NCBI GenBank assembly: GCA_964607705.1
Contig: CAZSLI010000002.1
Coordinates: forward strand, 62,001 to 126,000
DNA: 64,000 nucleotides
Reading direction: 5' to 3'
From: CAZSLI01 sp964607705
GTDB lineage: Bacteria; Actinomycetota; Coriobacteriia; Anaerosomatales; PHET01
The translations under genes and the position numbers were made by a program. Under the pieces are notes generated by a model, which saw only the letters and a list, made by a program, of their open reading frames with translations, had not been told where the DNA came from and ran no database searches. Positions 1-7,806 of this stretch are shown piece by piece. Position 1 is the stretch's first letter. Every line of letters starts with the position of its first letter.

Positions 1-707
1 GCAGCAGTCGCGGGCGCGGAAGGCGTGACCAGTGATGAGCGTATGTTCGCCTCGTAGGGTGAGCCATGCGGCTCGTGACATGCCGAGCACACGATCTTGG
101 ATGCCGTCGGCGCCTCGATGGCGGCATGAGGCGTCTTCGCCCAGATCGCCGCACCGGGGAAGCGGCTCGCGGAGCGCACCCAGTGGCATGACGTGCAGAA
201 CTGGTCGCCCTGGTAGACGAGACTGCCGGTGACGGTTACCGAGCGGAGCAGGTCGGGGTACGGGGTCCCCGTCACAACGCGCGCCGAGCCGTGAGCGTCG
301 TGGCAGGTACCGCATTGCTTGGACGCAGGGCCGAATGCCGATGGGCTCGGCGCGAGCAGATGCGCAGAGCTGGCCTCGAAGGACGACTGCACGTCCGTGC
401 CGGATCCCAGGGCGTCGACGCCGTGGCAGGTGTAGCACAACTCGACGTCTGCTTCGCCAGGGACCGCGAGCAAGGCACTCGACGTCGTGCCGGCTGAGTT
501 CGTCCAGGTGCCCCTGCTCGGGGCGGAATGGGTCCTGTGGCACATCGCACAGACGTCGGTGTCGGCGGCGGCTGCAACGTGCGGCGGGAGAGTCGCTGTG
601 GCCGAGGCAGGGGCTGCGGCAGCAGCATCGGGGTACGCGCATGCCAAGGCAACCGTCAGTGCGACGGCCGCCACGGCAAGTAGCCCGATGGTGTTGCGCA
701 ACCTCAC
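1..707 (-). CDS. Multiheme cytochrome c, 3' end outside window
   Basis: Translating the minus strand from a GTG at 707 gives a signal peptide (hydrophobic run LLAVAAVALTVALACA) followed by five CxxCH heme motifs in the visible 235 residues: CAMCH, CYTCH, CGTCH, CTSCH and CSACH. The reading frame runs off the window, so the C-terminus is missing. The first heme lies in a stretch (DTDVCAMCHRTH) that closely resembles the first heme of the two complete cytochromes at 2318-3607 and 12884-14200 (DTDACAGCHRAHT), so the three are probably paralogs with paired CxxCH motifs. The GTG overlaps the stop of the upstream gene by four bases (GTGA), which indicates translational coupling. Expected location is outside the cytoplasmic membrane. 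The redox partner is unknown. Confidence 0.85.
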   Translation of the reverse strand, partial: MRLRNTIGLLAVAAVALTVALACAYPDAAAAAPASATATLPPHVAAAADTDVCAMCHRTHSAPSRGTWTNSAGTTSSALLAVPGEADVELCYTCHGVDALGSGTDVQSSFEASSAHLLAPSPSAFGPASKQCGTCHDAHGSARVVTGTPYPDLLRSVTVTGSLVYQGDQFCTSCHWVRSASRFPGAAIWAKTPHAAIEAPTASKIVCSACHEPHGSPYEANIRSSLVTPSAPATA

Positions 708-2104
708 TCTGCGGCGACCCCTTTCTCAGCGGCGAGCGCAGCAGACACGACGGCGGGGTCGGGCCTCTCGGCCCCTTCCCTTGCGGCGACGTCTATCGCG
801 ACCGACAGAGCAGCGGCGGCGACGTCGAGCCGAGTGCCAGCGGGCACGGCGGCGAGAAGCTCATGGGTCCACACGGGGGGCTCAGCGTCTACCGACGCCG
901 AAGCGATCCACTCCTCGACGATATCGCGGTCGAAGACGGCGTCGCGCGCGGAAACGGTCTCAAGCTCGTCGTAGCGCCATGAGACCCGCCGCGCCGCAGC
1001 GAAGGCCTCAGCGACCTCCGGAGCGATGTCCGGCCGAAGGATGAGCATGAGACCGCCGAAGTCCTTCAGTGCCCAACGCAGAGAGGTCAGAGTGTTGACG
1101 ATCTTGAGTCGCAGATCCGCGGGCACCGTCGGCCAGATCTCGAAACGGTCGAACATGACGGCGACCGCACGTATGCGCGGCGAAGCGAACTTCACGAGCG
1201 CCACGAGTGTCTTGCTCGGCGCCTTCGAGACCTTGAGCTCCTCGGCCATCGACGATCGGCCCTGGGCCTGATAGGCCCTGACACCTCGTGCGACGACGGG
1301 TGAGAGATTCTTCTTGAGATAGGCGACAAGGTAGTCGCCGAGCAGCGACTCCACGTCCACAGGCTGAGCGTCGTCCGCAGCCGGGAGCGCAGTCTCGTCC
1401 ACGTCGCCGAGCGGCGTGACGAAAGCGGCGGCCATCGGGTCGTCCGGGGAGTCCTCGGAGGCCTTCAGCGACTCCTCGCCCTCGGCCGGATCGGTCTCCA
1501 GGCGATCGATACGCGCGGTGGACACGCGCATGAGCGCCTCGAGGTCCTCGGCTCCCTCGCGTGACGCAAGCGGCTCGCCGAAGATGCGCCGGGCGTAACC
1601 AGCAGGGTCCTCGGCCACGTCGGTTGCGACCGACGCGACGTCGAAGCCGGCCTCTGTGAGCGCCACCCACTCGGGCAGTGCCTCATCGGGAGTCGCAAGA
1701 GCGGCCTGGAGCCACGTGCCGATGGTCAGGTCCGGCTGACGCGCAGCCACCCACTCGGCTGCGGAATGCAGGACCGCCCGGACGCGCCCGATGCGCATCA
1801 TGTCCAGTGGCACGTAGAGCTGCATGATGCCGGGGACCGCCTCATCGGTGGCGAGCGCCCGCAGCGCAGGGGCAAGCGCCTGCACCGCGTAGATGGCGGG
1901 CAGGTCGCCCTTTTCCACGACGGTCGGACGGTGATCGGGGTCGGACGCGAGCACGTTCACGGCCGAAAGTAGCCGGTACGACGCGGCGACGACCGACAGG
2001 CGCATACCATCGGAGTCGGTGGTGTCTTCTTGAGGGAGAGACAGCGGGTTGCCGAGCAGCCCAAGCGTGTCGAATGCGGGCGTCACAGCCTCGCGAGGTT
2101 CCAT
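704..2104 (-). CDS. Hypothetical protein resembling a degenerate AAA/ExeA-type ATPase
   Basis: This 466-residue soluble protein has no signal peptide. I chose the ATG at 2104 because AAGGAGT lies seven bases before it; a GTG three codons upstream would overlap that site. The N-terminus (AFDTLGLLGNPLSLP) has the feel of ExeA/TniB-type AAA proteins. However, the place where a Walker A loop would be expected reads VVEKGDLPAIYAV, with no GxxxxGK[ST]. A later hydrophobic strand plus acidic stretch (VAVMFDRFEIW) could be a worn Walker B. The middle (about 195-260) is acidic and low in complexity. It is translationally coupled to the cytochrome downstream, so a role in making, placing or sensing that cytochrome is possible. 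The family assignment is by eye and weak; the reading frame itself is secure. Confidence 0.7.
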   Translation of the reverse strand: MEPREAVTPAFDTLGLLGNPLSLPQEDTTDSDGMRLSVVAASYRLLSAVNVLASDPDHRPTVVEKGDLPAIYAVQALAPALRALATDEAVPGIMQLYVPLDMMRIGRVRAVLHSAAEWVAARQPDLTIGTWLQAALATPDEALPEWVALTEAGFDVASVATDVAEDPAGYARRIFGEPLASREGAEDLEALMRVSTARIDRLETDPAEGEESLKASEDSPDDPMAAAFVTPLGDVDETALPAADDAQPVDVESLLGDYLVAYLKKNLSPVVARGVRAYQAQGRSSMAEELKVSKAPSKTLVALVKFASPRIRAVAVMFDRFEIWPTVPADLRLKIVNTLTSLRWALKDFGGLMLILRPDIAPEVAEAFAAARRVSWRYDELETVSARDAVFDRDIVEEWIASASVDAEPPVWTHELLAAVPAGTRLDVAAAALSVAIDVAAREGAERPDPAVVSAALAAEKGVAAE

Positions 2105-2250
2105 GCAGTGCACTCCTTACCGGTGGGGCGCGCGAGACCTGCCGGGGTCCCTTGGAGGACGCGTCCTCTGTCCAGCTCGAATTATAGCGGGATATGGGGT
2201 TTTGCACCTGCTGTTTGAGAACTCCGTGCCATCTGGAACGGGTTCACGAA

Positions 2251-2284
2251 GAAGGCCCCGACCGGTTTCCCGATCGGGGCCTTC
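2251..2284 (-). terminator. Rho-independent terminator after the 6-heme cytochrome
   Basis: A perfect 11-bp inverted repeat (gaaggccccga / tcggggccttc) with a 12-base loop lies 34 bases downstream of the cytochrome stop at 2318. The following U-run is short, so termination efficiency is uncertain. It would end the hydrogenase-cytochrome transcript and separate it from the gene at 704-2104. The rest of 2105-2317 holds only the ribosome binding site of that downstream gene. Confidence 0.65.
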
Positions 2285-2317
2285 GCTCACGCCATCAGGC
2301 GTTTTGCCACAGACGAA

Positions 2318-3607
2318 CTACTTGTTGTGGCAGCGCTCGCACACGCCGCGGTTGTCCGCGCGGAGCAGGGCGCTCGAAACGTTCGGGTTCACGCCGGCCG
2401 GAGCAACCGTCGTAGGCTCGACCGTCCACGTGACGGAGGCCGTCGGGTTGTTCTTGAGGCGAGCGTTGGCCCATCCGGTCATCACGGCAGACGAGCCGTG
2501 TGCACGGTGGCAGGTCAGGCAGCCCATGTAGTCGGTGAGCAGCCAGTTGCCGCTGCCGGTCGCACCCTTGGTCTGCACGGTCTTCTCCAGCGGAAGCACG
2601 GTGCTGGTGACGGCGTTGGTGCCAAAACCGTTGATGGTGTTGGCGCTAGCCGGCGTGATGTCGACCGGGTGGCGGTGACGGCCACGGTTGCCGATGACCT
2701 CGGTCGCGCCCGAGACGGACAGCTGACCGCTGCCGTCGCGAGTGAGCGTACCGTTGGACTCGTAGGCACCGTAGTTGTAGTTCGAGCTGGTCTCGTTGTA
2801 AGCCTCGTGGCACGCGGAGCACCAGGTCGACATGGAGCGGAAGCCCTCGCCCTGAGAGTAAGTGGCGTTGCCGCCGAACAGATACTCAGGCGTGGTGTAG
2901 TTCGGTCGATACGAAGCCATCTGCGCCGCACCCGGCTGATGCTTCAGCCAGCCGCCGACCGCGGTGGTCCCCACGGCAGAGACAGGGTAGCCCTGCTCAG
3001 ACGAGAAGACGAACGGCTGCGGAACGTCGGCCGCCGTGTAACCGCCGACCGTGTGGTTGTTCACACGATCCTTGAGAAGGCGGTAGTTGGACGAGCCGTG
3101 AACGTCGTGGCAGCTGGTGCAGGTGAGATCCGTACCCACGGGTGCCGACGAGCCGGCGCCCCACATCGGGTCGGTGACAGCACCCTTGCCCATGTCGTGC
3201 ATGGACGACATGCCCGAGAACGCGCCGCCGTTGAGCGTGGCGTCCAGGGTCGAGTTCGTCTGGTAGAGGATGCCTCCACCGAGCGCGACATTCTTCGCGC
3301 CGGAAGGACCGCCGTCGAAGATGCCTTCCTCGACGTTGGTCGACGCACCAGGAGCCATGGCACCGTGGCACGCGAGGCAGAACTCCTCCATCGTGCTGGC
3401 CGACGAGACGAGCAAGGCGCTGTTCTGGCCGCCTGCGCCGTCAGTCCACGTCAGATCCGAGAAGGAAGTGTGAGCGCGGTGACAGCCAGCGCACGCATCA
3501 GTATCGAGCGCGTAGCCGCCGTGCGGGCCGAAGTTTGCAAAGGCGGTGCCGGTCATGGCCAACAGGGCCACGGCTGCGATCGCCAGGATGATAAATGCTC
3601 TCTTCAC
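2318..3607 (-). CDS. Six-heme exported cytochrome c (hydrogenase-linked)
   Basis: The protein has 429 residues with an N-terminal signal peptide (MKRAFIILAIAAVALLAMTG...AFA) and six CxxCH motifs: CAGCH, CLACH, CTSCH, CSACH, CLTCH and a C-terminal CERCHNK. Start is the GTG at 3607, preceded by AAGGGGGT. Its spacing and flanking motifs (DTDACAGCHRAHTS, LTWTD.AGG.NSALL) match the paralog at 12884-14200 from end to end, so they share one architecture. It lies 20 bases downstream of the hydrogenase large subunit on the same strand and ahead of a terminator, which makes it the third gene of the hydrogenase operon. By position it is the likely first electron acceptor of the hydrogenase outside the membrane; that role is inference. 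Confidence 0.9.
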   Translation of the reverse strand: MKRAFIILAIAAVALLAMTGTAFANFGPHGGYALDTDACAGCHRAHTSFSDLTWTDGAGGQNSALLVSSASTMEEFCLACHGAMAPGASTNVEEGIFDGGPSGAKNVALGGGILYQTNSTLDATLNGGAFSGMSSMHDMGKGAVTDPMWGAGSSAPVGTDLTCTSCHDVHGSSNYRLLKDRVNNHTVGGYTAADVPQPFVFSSEQGYPVSAVGTTAVGGWLKHQPGAAQMASYRPNYTTPEYLFGGNATYSQGEGFRSMSTWCSACHEAYNETSSNYNYGAYESNGTLTRDGSGQLSVSGATEVIGNRGRHRHPVDITPASANTINGFGTNAVTSTVLPLEKTVQTKGATGSGNWLLTDYMGCLTCHRAHGSSAVMTGWANARLKNNPTASVTWTVEPTTVAPAGVNPNVSSALLRADNRGVCERCHNK

Positions 3608-3627
3608 TCAGTTCACCCCCTTATCGG

Positions 3628-6111
3628 TTAGTGGACCGCGCAAGCGATGCACGGGTCGAAGGACTGGGCAACGCGGAGAGCCTCGACGCCACCACCGGTG
3701 GCCTGGACGTTGCCAGCCACGTTGGTGAACGATGCCCCAGCCGCATTGTACGGGATGCCGATCATGGCCTTCTCGATCGGGCCCTCGGTGCCGCCGGGCA
3801 CGTCCTTGGGACCCGCGTTCCAGGTCGTCGGGACGATGCACTGGTAGCGGACGATCTTGCCCTTGTCCGTGGCACACATGTGCATGAGGGCTCCACGAGG
3901 AGCTTCCGTCGCACCGAAGCCGAAGCGGTAGCCCGGAGGCATCGTCTTGTGGCTGTAGGTGGCGGTGAACGTACAGTTGTTCAGCTGCTGGATCCAGCCG
4001 ATGCCGGTACCCGTGGCGTTGACGGCCTTCCAGGTGAGCGGCGCGCCGCCGACGGCACCCTTGGTGAAGTCGCCCACGATCTTGGTGACCGTGACGAGCG
4101 ACTCGAGCGCACGACCGCGCAGGCGGTCCATGGTGGACAGGCCACCCTTGAGGCCGACGATCCAGTCACGGACGACACCCATGATGACGGCGTTGGCGTT
4201 CGTGTAGACCGAAAGCAGCGTGGCATTGTCCGCACCAGCAGTGTTGGACTTGGTGTAGTGCGTGGCGCCGACCCAGACCTCTGCGAGGCCCTCGCGCAGC
4301 AGGGCGACCGCGAGGTCTGCCTCCACCATCGCCGGATCGAGACCGGTGTTGCCGGCCGCGGTCTTGACGTAGCGCATGTAGAGCGGGCTGAGGCCAGGCT
4401 GGCTGGCGAGCGTGGTGACACCGTCGACCGGATACAGGCCGCCGACGACCATGCGCGCGAACGGTCCGACTTCCATCGGGTAGTAGGTCCCGCTGACGTT
4501 CCAGCGAGGAGCCTTCAGCCATGAGTAGCCGACCGCGCGATTCGGGACCGTACGGGCCTCGGTCGCAGGATTGGTCACCGTGGTCGCGACGACACTGGAG
4601 ACGGAGCCGTCGGCGAGAACCTGGCCGCTCGTCACGGAGCCCGCGTAGTGCGAAGCGCCGATGAACTCGCGGAGGTTGTCGAGGACGTTCTGGCTCGTGA
4701 TCGTGCCGCTGACACCGGTCTTGAGGCGGTAGCCACGGGCGAGGCCGAGCGTACCGTCCTTCTGCGGGAAGCCACCCCATGCGAGGAAGTTGCCCACGCC
4801 CTGGCCGTAGCCGGAGCCGCCGTTGCCGGTGTTGTCCCAACCCGGATAGAGCGCACCGAGCGTCAGGAACAGCGGGACGAACTCCTTGACGATGAAGCTG
4901 CCGATCTCGGTCATGATGTCGCGGTACTTGGAGCAACGAGTGGCCAAGTTGGCGGTGCTGTCGTTCGTGACACCACCGGCGACGTAGCACGAGGTCATCG
5001 GCATGCGGCCGGCGAACAGCGCGCCAGCTTCGAACGTCAGGCGGCGCATGCGCAGTGCCTTGACGTACGAGGTGATGACAGCGGACCAGAGATCCTTCGA
5101 GAAGCCGGCCTCGACCTCAGGAAGGGCCCGACCCTGCGAGAGCAGAAGCGGGTGATAGTAGCTGTCGTCGAAGTACGGGGTCCACGGCGGAACCGCAGGG
5201 CCCTGAACGTAGCTCGGAGCAGCGAGGTGATACAGGTGCGTGATATGCGACATCAGGAACTCGGCGCCAAGCACCACGTTACGGATGTGCACAGCCTTCT
5301 CCGGGATACCCTGATCAAGCGGGGTATCGACAGGAGCTGACGCTCCATCATCGCCAGGCCACTTGCCACCCTCAGACGCCATGACCCACGTCTGGAAGTT
5401 GCTGTTGTAGCCGTAGACAGCGTCAGCGGCGAACGTCGCAGTCTGACCATGCGGAACCGGGCAGACGCCGCAGATACGCTGCGTGAAGGTGATCGCGTCG
5501 TTCGGCTCGCGGTCGATCAGGAAGTTCTCGAAGCCGCGCCACAGGTTGCCGTGGACGTCAGCGCCGGAGACCAGACCATTGGAACCGACTGACAGCTTCA
5601 CGCCGAGGTGACCCTCGATGCGCGAGATCGGGTCGACTTCGTAGTTGCCCGCCGCGGCCAACTGAGCCGCGACATCGAAGCCGGTCACACCCGTGACAGC
5701 CGGGCTGAGCGAGGCGTCGGCGCCGTCCACGAGCTCGACCTTCAGCGTGTAGTGACCTGCGTTGTTCGCGGGACCGTTGACGGTCGTGCGGAACTGGCTG
5801 GTGCCGGAGTAGGCAGCCGACATCGGAAAGCCGCCTGGGGGGCCCCAGTAACCGACGAGCGAGTTGCCCACCTTAGTCAGCGCAAGCGTCTGCCACAGGC
5901 CAGAGCCGTAGGGCGAGTTCTCGCCCTCAAGGACCAAGTCCGCGGGCGCGATCGCGATGTCACCAGAGCCGGGCGTGATCGTGAACTTGAAACGACGAAG
6001 CGCGTTGTCCACACCTTCGGCCTGAGTGAACGCCATGTCGTATGCGGCACTCTGGACACCGATCTGAAGCGCGCTGATCGACTCAAAAGTGAACGAGTAC
6101 GAGTAAGCCAT
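3628..6111 (-). CDS. [NiFe] hydrogenase large subunit with N-terminal extension
   Basis: The protein has 827 residues. The large-subunit fold starts only at residue 160 (DPISRIEGHL). The first nickel-binding motif is RICGVCPVPHG at 212-222 (Cys214, Cys217) and the second is DPCIACAVH at 819-827 (Cys821, Cys824). Two features are odd. Residues 1-155 form an extra beta-rich, Ig-like segment that ordinary large subunits lack. The protein also ends exactly at the His that is normally followed by a cleaved C-terminal peptide, so no maturation endopeptidase should be needed. It has no export signal of its own and would travel with the Tat-signal small subunit upstream. SD GGAGGG precedes the ATG. 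With the small subunit it should oxidise or produce H2 at a Ni-Fe site facing outwards. No membrane-anchor or hyp gene is adjacent. Confidence 0.93.
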   Translation of the reverse strand: MAYSYSFTFESISALQIGVQSAAYDMAFTQAEGVDNALRRFKFTITPGSGDIAIAPADLVLEGENSPYGSGLWQTLALTKVGNSLVGYWGPPGGFPMSAAYSGTSQFRTTVNGPANNAGHYTLKVELVDGADASLSPAVTGVTGFDVAAQLAAAGNYEVDPISRIEGHLGVKLSVGSNGLVSGADVHGNLWRGFENFLIDREPNDAITFTQRICGVCPVPHGQTATFAADAVYGYNSNFQTWVMASEGGKWPGDDGASAPVDTPLDQGIPEKAVHIRNVVLGAEFLMSHITHLYHLAAPSYVQGPAVPPWTPYFDDSYYHPLLLSQGRALPEVEAGFSKDLWSAVITSYVKALRMRRLTFEAGALFAGRMPMTSCYVAGGVTNDSTANLATRCSKYRDIMTEIGSFIVKEFVPLFLTLGALYPGWDNTGNGGSGYGQGVGNFLAWGGFPQKDGTLGLARGYRLKTGVSGTITSQNVLDNLREFIGASHYAGSVTSGQVLADGSVSSVVATTVTNPATEARTVPNRAVGYSWLKAPRWNVSGTYYPMEVGPFARMVVGGLYPVDGVTTLASQPGLSPLYMRYVKTAAGNTGLDPAMVEADLAVALLREGLAEVWVGATHYTKSNTAGADNATLLSVYTNANAVIMGVVRDWIVGLKGGLSTMDRLRGRALESLVTVTKIVGDFTKGAVGGAPLTWKAVNATGTGIGWIQQLNNCTFTATYSHKTMPPGYRFGFGATEAPRGALMHMCATDKGKIVRYQCIVPTTWNAGPKDVPGGTEGPIEKAMIGIPYNAAGASFTNVAGNVQATGGGVEALRVAQSFDPCIACAVH

Positions 6112-6134
6112 CTAGTTTTCCCTCCTTCCGTTCT

Positions 6135-7502
6135 CTATCGGACCACGAACGGCAGGAAGGCATCGGGATAGCCTTCTTCGGTGCAGGCCATGCACGGGTG
6201 GCCGGCAACCGTGCAGTTGCCGCCCTTTCCGCCATTGACTGCAGCCAAGCCGTACTCGAGGTCGGTGGCGTTACGAGGATGCTGTGAGTTCCAACCGTGC
6301 GGACCACAAAGAGTCATGGTCTGCGGCCCCTTGCAGCCGATCAGCTGGAGACAACCCTTATCGCCCGGCTTCTTGGCGTAGATGCCGTCGTTCCGCTCCT
6401 GATAGTGGATGCAGAACGGGCCGTGCAGCGGAAGGGCGTAGACCGCCTTGAGACGACCTGAACGGTCGACGGCGGAAGCGTTGATGGAGACTTCGAGTGC
6501 GCCGCCGCCAGGTCCGCGGTGCAGAATGCCCAGAGGGCCGTCCGCGCCGGCGCCCGCATTGGTGAAGTCAACGAGCCATGCGACTACCGTGAGGATGAAC
6601 CACCACGGGTTGGTCGGACAGCCTGGGACATTGATGACCTTGAGGGCGGCGCCATTCGCCTGACCCATCGAGACGAGGTAGTCCTTGGTGCCCATCGCGC
6701 CGGTCTGGCCCTCGCCCATGACGGGCGACTTGCAGGCCGGGTAACCGCCGTAGCACGCGCACTGGCCGATCGGGATGATCGCGGCGCAGCCGGGGTGGGT
6801 AGACAGTGCGAACACGACGTCGTCGAAGGCGTGCTCGCCGACGCCGGTCTCAGGCTTGCCGATCGAGCACCATGCGGCACCCGTCGTGCCAGCCTGTGTC
6901 CAATGACCAGTCTGGTCGGACGGCTGGATCGCGCCTTCAACCACGAGGACGAACGGCATCGAGTCGCCCGTGGCCTTGTCGTCTATAAGGTCGAGCAGCC
7001 ACTGGTACGCGAGGTCGCCACCCATGCTCATGACGGTTTCATGATACTGAAGGTCGATGAAGTCGATGAGCACGTCAGCGATGTTCGCGAGATAGGGGCT
7101 ACCGGCGTTGACGGCAGCCGCGCCGTCGACGTCGAACCCAGCGTTGCTAAGCGTGCGGTGACCGTTCGGGTGGCCCGCCTGGTTCGGCGCGCTCGCGAGA
7201 ACTGCGTCCCCATTGCCGCTGCCTCCAACGGCAAGATCGAGAGCGGCGAGCGTAGTGATGCTCGTGCCCTCGACACCAATACCCCTGACGTCCTCGAAAA
7301 GGCTCAGGAGCGAGGTTGAGCAGCCCGTGCACTCGGCACCATGGACCCAAACCACCTTCGGCTTGGTCGTCCACGGCGCGCCTGCCCATGCAGACCCATG
7401 AGCAAAGGCCTCGACGACACTATTCATGTCGACTTGGCTCATGCCCATAGCAGCAGCCAGGGTGCCCAACCGGGTGACAAACTGTCGCCTGGTTATCGCC
7501 AT
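6135..7502 (-). CDS. [NiFe] hydrogenase small subunit, Tat-exported
   Basis: I placed the start at the ATG at 7502 because GGAGGT lies upstream and the protein then opens with a Tat signal (RRQFVTRLG at 5-13). It has 455 residues. The proximal Fe-S cluster is signalled by GAECTGCSTSLL (Cys58, Cys61), followed by GQCACYGGYPAC and NVPGCPTNP. A C-terminal Cys-rich part (KGCLQLIGCKGPQT, LCGPHG, NCTVAGHPCMACTEEGYPD) carries the medial and distal clusters. No C-terminal membrane helix is evident; the tail ends DAFLPFVVR. It is the first gene of a three-gene operon (small subunit, large subunit, 6-heme cytochrome). The leader upstream is about 300 bases long and carries a CRP/FNR-like palindrome. 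This looks like an uptake-type enzyme of the exported group 1 class. Confidence 0.93.
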   Translation of the reverse strand: MAITRRQFVTRLGTLAAAMGMSQVDMNSVVEAFAHGSAWAGAPWTTKPKVVWVHGAECTGCSTSLLSLFEDVRGIGVEGTSITTLAALDLAVGGSGNGDAVLASAPNQAGHPNGHRTLSNAGFDVDGAAAVNAGSPYLANIADVLIDFIDLQYHETVMSMGGDLAYQWLLDLIDDKATGDSMPFVLVVEGAIQPSDQTGHWTQAGTTGAAWCSIGKPETGVGEHAFDDVVFALSTHPGCAAIIPIGQCACYGGYPACKSPVMGEGQTGAMGTKDYLVSMGQANGAALKVINVPGCPTNPWWFILTVVAWLVDFTNAGAGADGPLGILHRGPGGGALEVSINASAVDRSGRLKAVYALPLHGPFCIHYQERNDGIYAKKPGDKGCLQLIGCKGPQTMTLCGPHGWNSQHPRNATDLEYGLAAVNGGKGGNCTVAGHPCMACTEEGYPDAFLPFVVR

Positions 7503-7572
7503 GCTTTTCCTTACCTCCTTCACACACACTCGGTGAACTTGCACTCGTTGCCGGATGAGGCGGGATAGATTA

Positions 7573-7620
7573 AGGCCACCCCCTTTCGTTGCCTCATCGG
7601 GAAACGGGAGGAAGTGGCCT
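7573..7620 (-). promoter_or_regulatory. Hairpin in hydrogenase operon leader
   Basis: The leader RNA between the operator at 7738 and the hydrogenase start contains an imperfect hairpin closed by a perfect 7-bp stem, AGGCCAC/GTGGCCT. Inner pairs TTTC/GAAA and CC/GG are possible. It is not followed by a U-run, so a terminator is unlikely; it may stabilise or regulate the transcript. I do not recognise a riboswitch family. The remainder of 7503-7806 shows only the ribosome binding site, the operator and no gene. Confidence 0.4.
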
Positions 7621-7737
7621 CGGAATGCGGTATCTGCGCCGCGGTGCCCCCTGCCATCAGGAAACCACCACGTCGCGTTCCGCGGGCCCGATTGCCGGCT
7701 CCGACCCGTAGTACGCATATGCATCTGTGAACGCGCT

Positions 7738-7753
7738 TGTAACAGTAGTTACA
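7738..7753. promoter_or_regulatory. CRP/FNR-type operator upstream of hydrogenase operon
   Basis: The sequence TGTAAC-AGTA-GTTACA is a perfect 6-4-6 palindrome, equivalent to TGTAA-N6-TTACA, the 5-6-5 geometry used by CRP/FNR-family dimers. The same motif lies upstream of four other units in this window. It sits about 243 bases upstream of the small-subunit start, so the transcript would have a long leader. The cognate regulator gene is not in the window. Confidence 0.65.
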
Positions 7754-7806
7754 TTAGCGCACTGTCATGCTACGCCTGAACCCCATGAGGGTCAATGCAG
7801 AAACCG

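Noticed and set aside
2327..3631. Long open frame opposite the 6-heme cytochrome
   Set aside because: It is the complement of a real gene with heme motifs and signal peptide; GC-rich DNA leaves long antisense frames. It is Arg/Val-rich with no recognisable domain.
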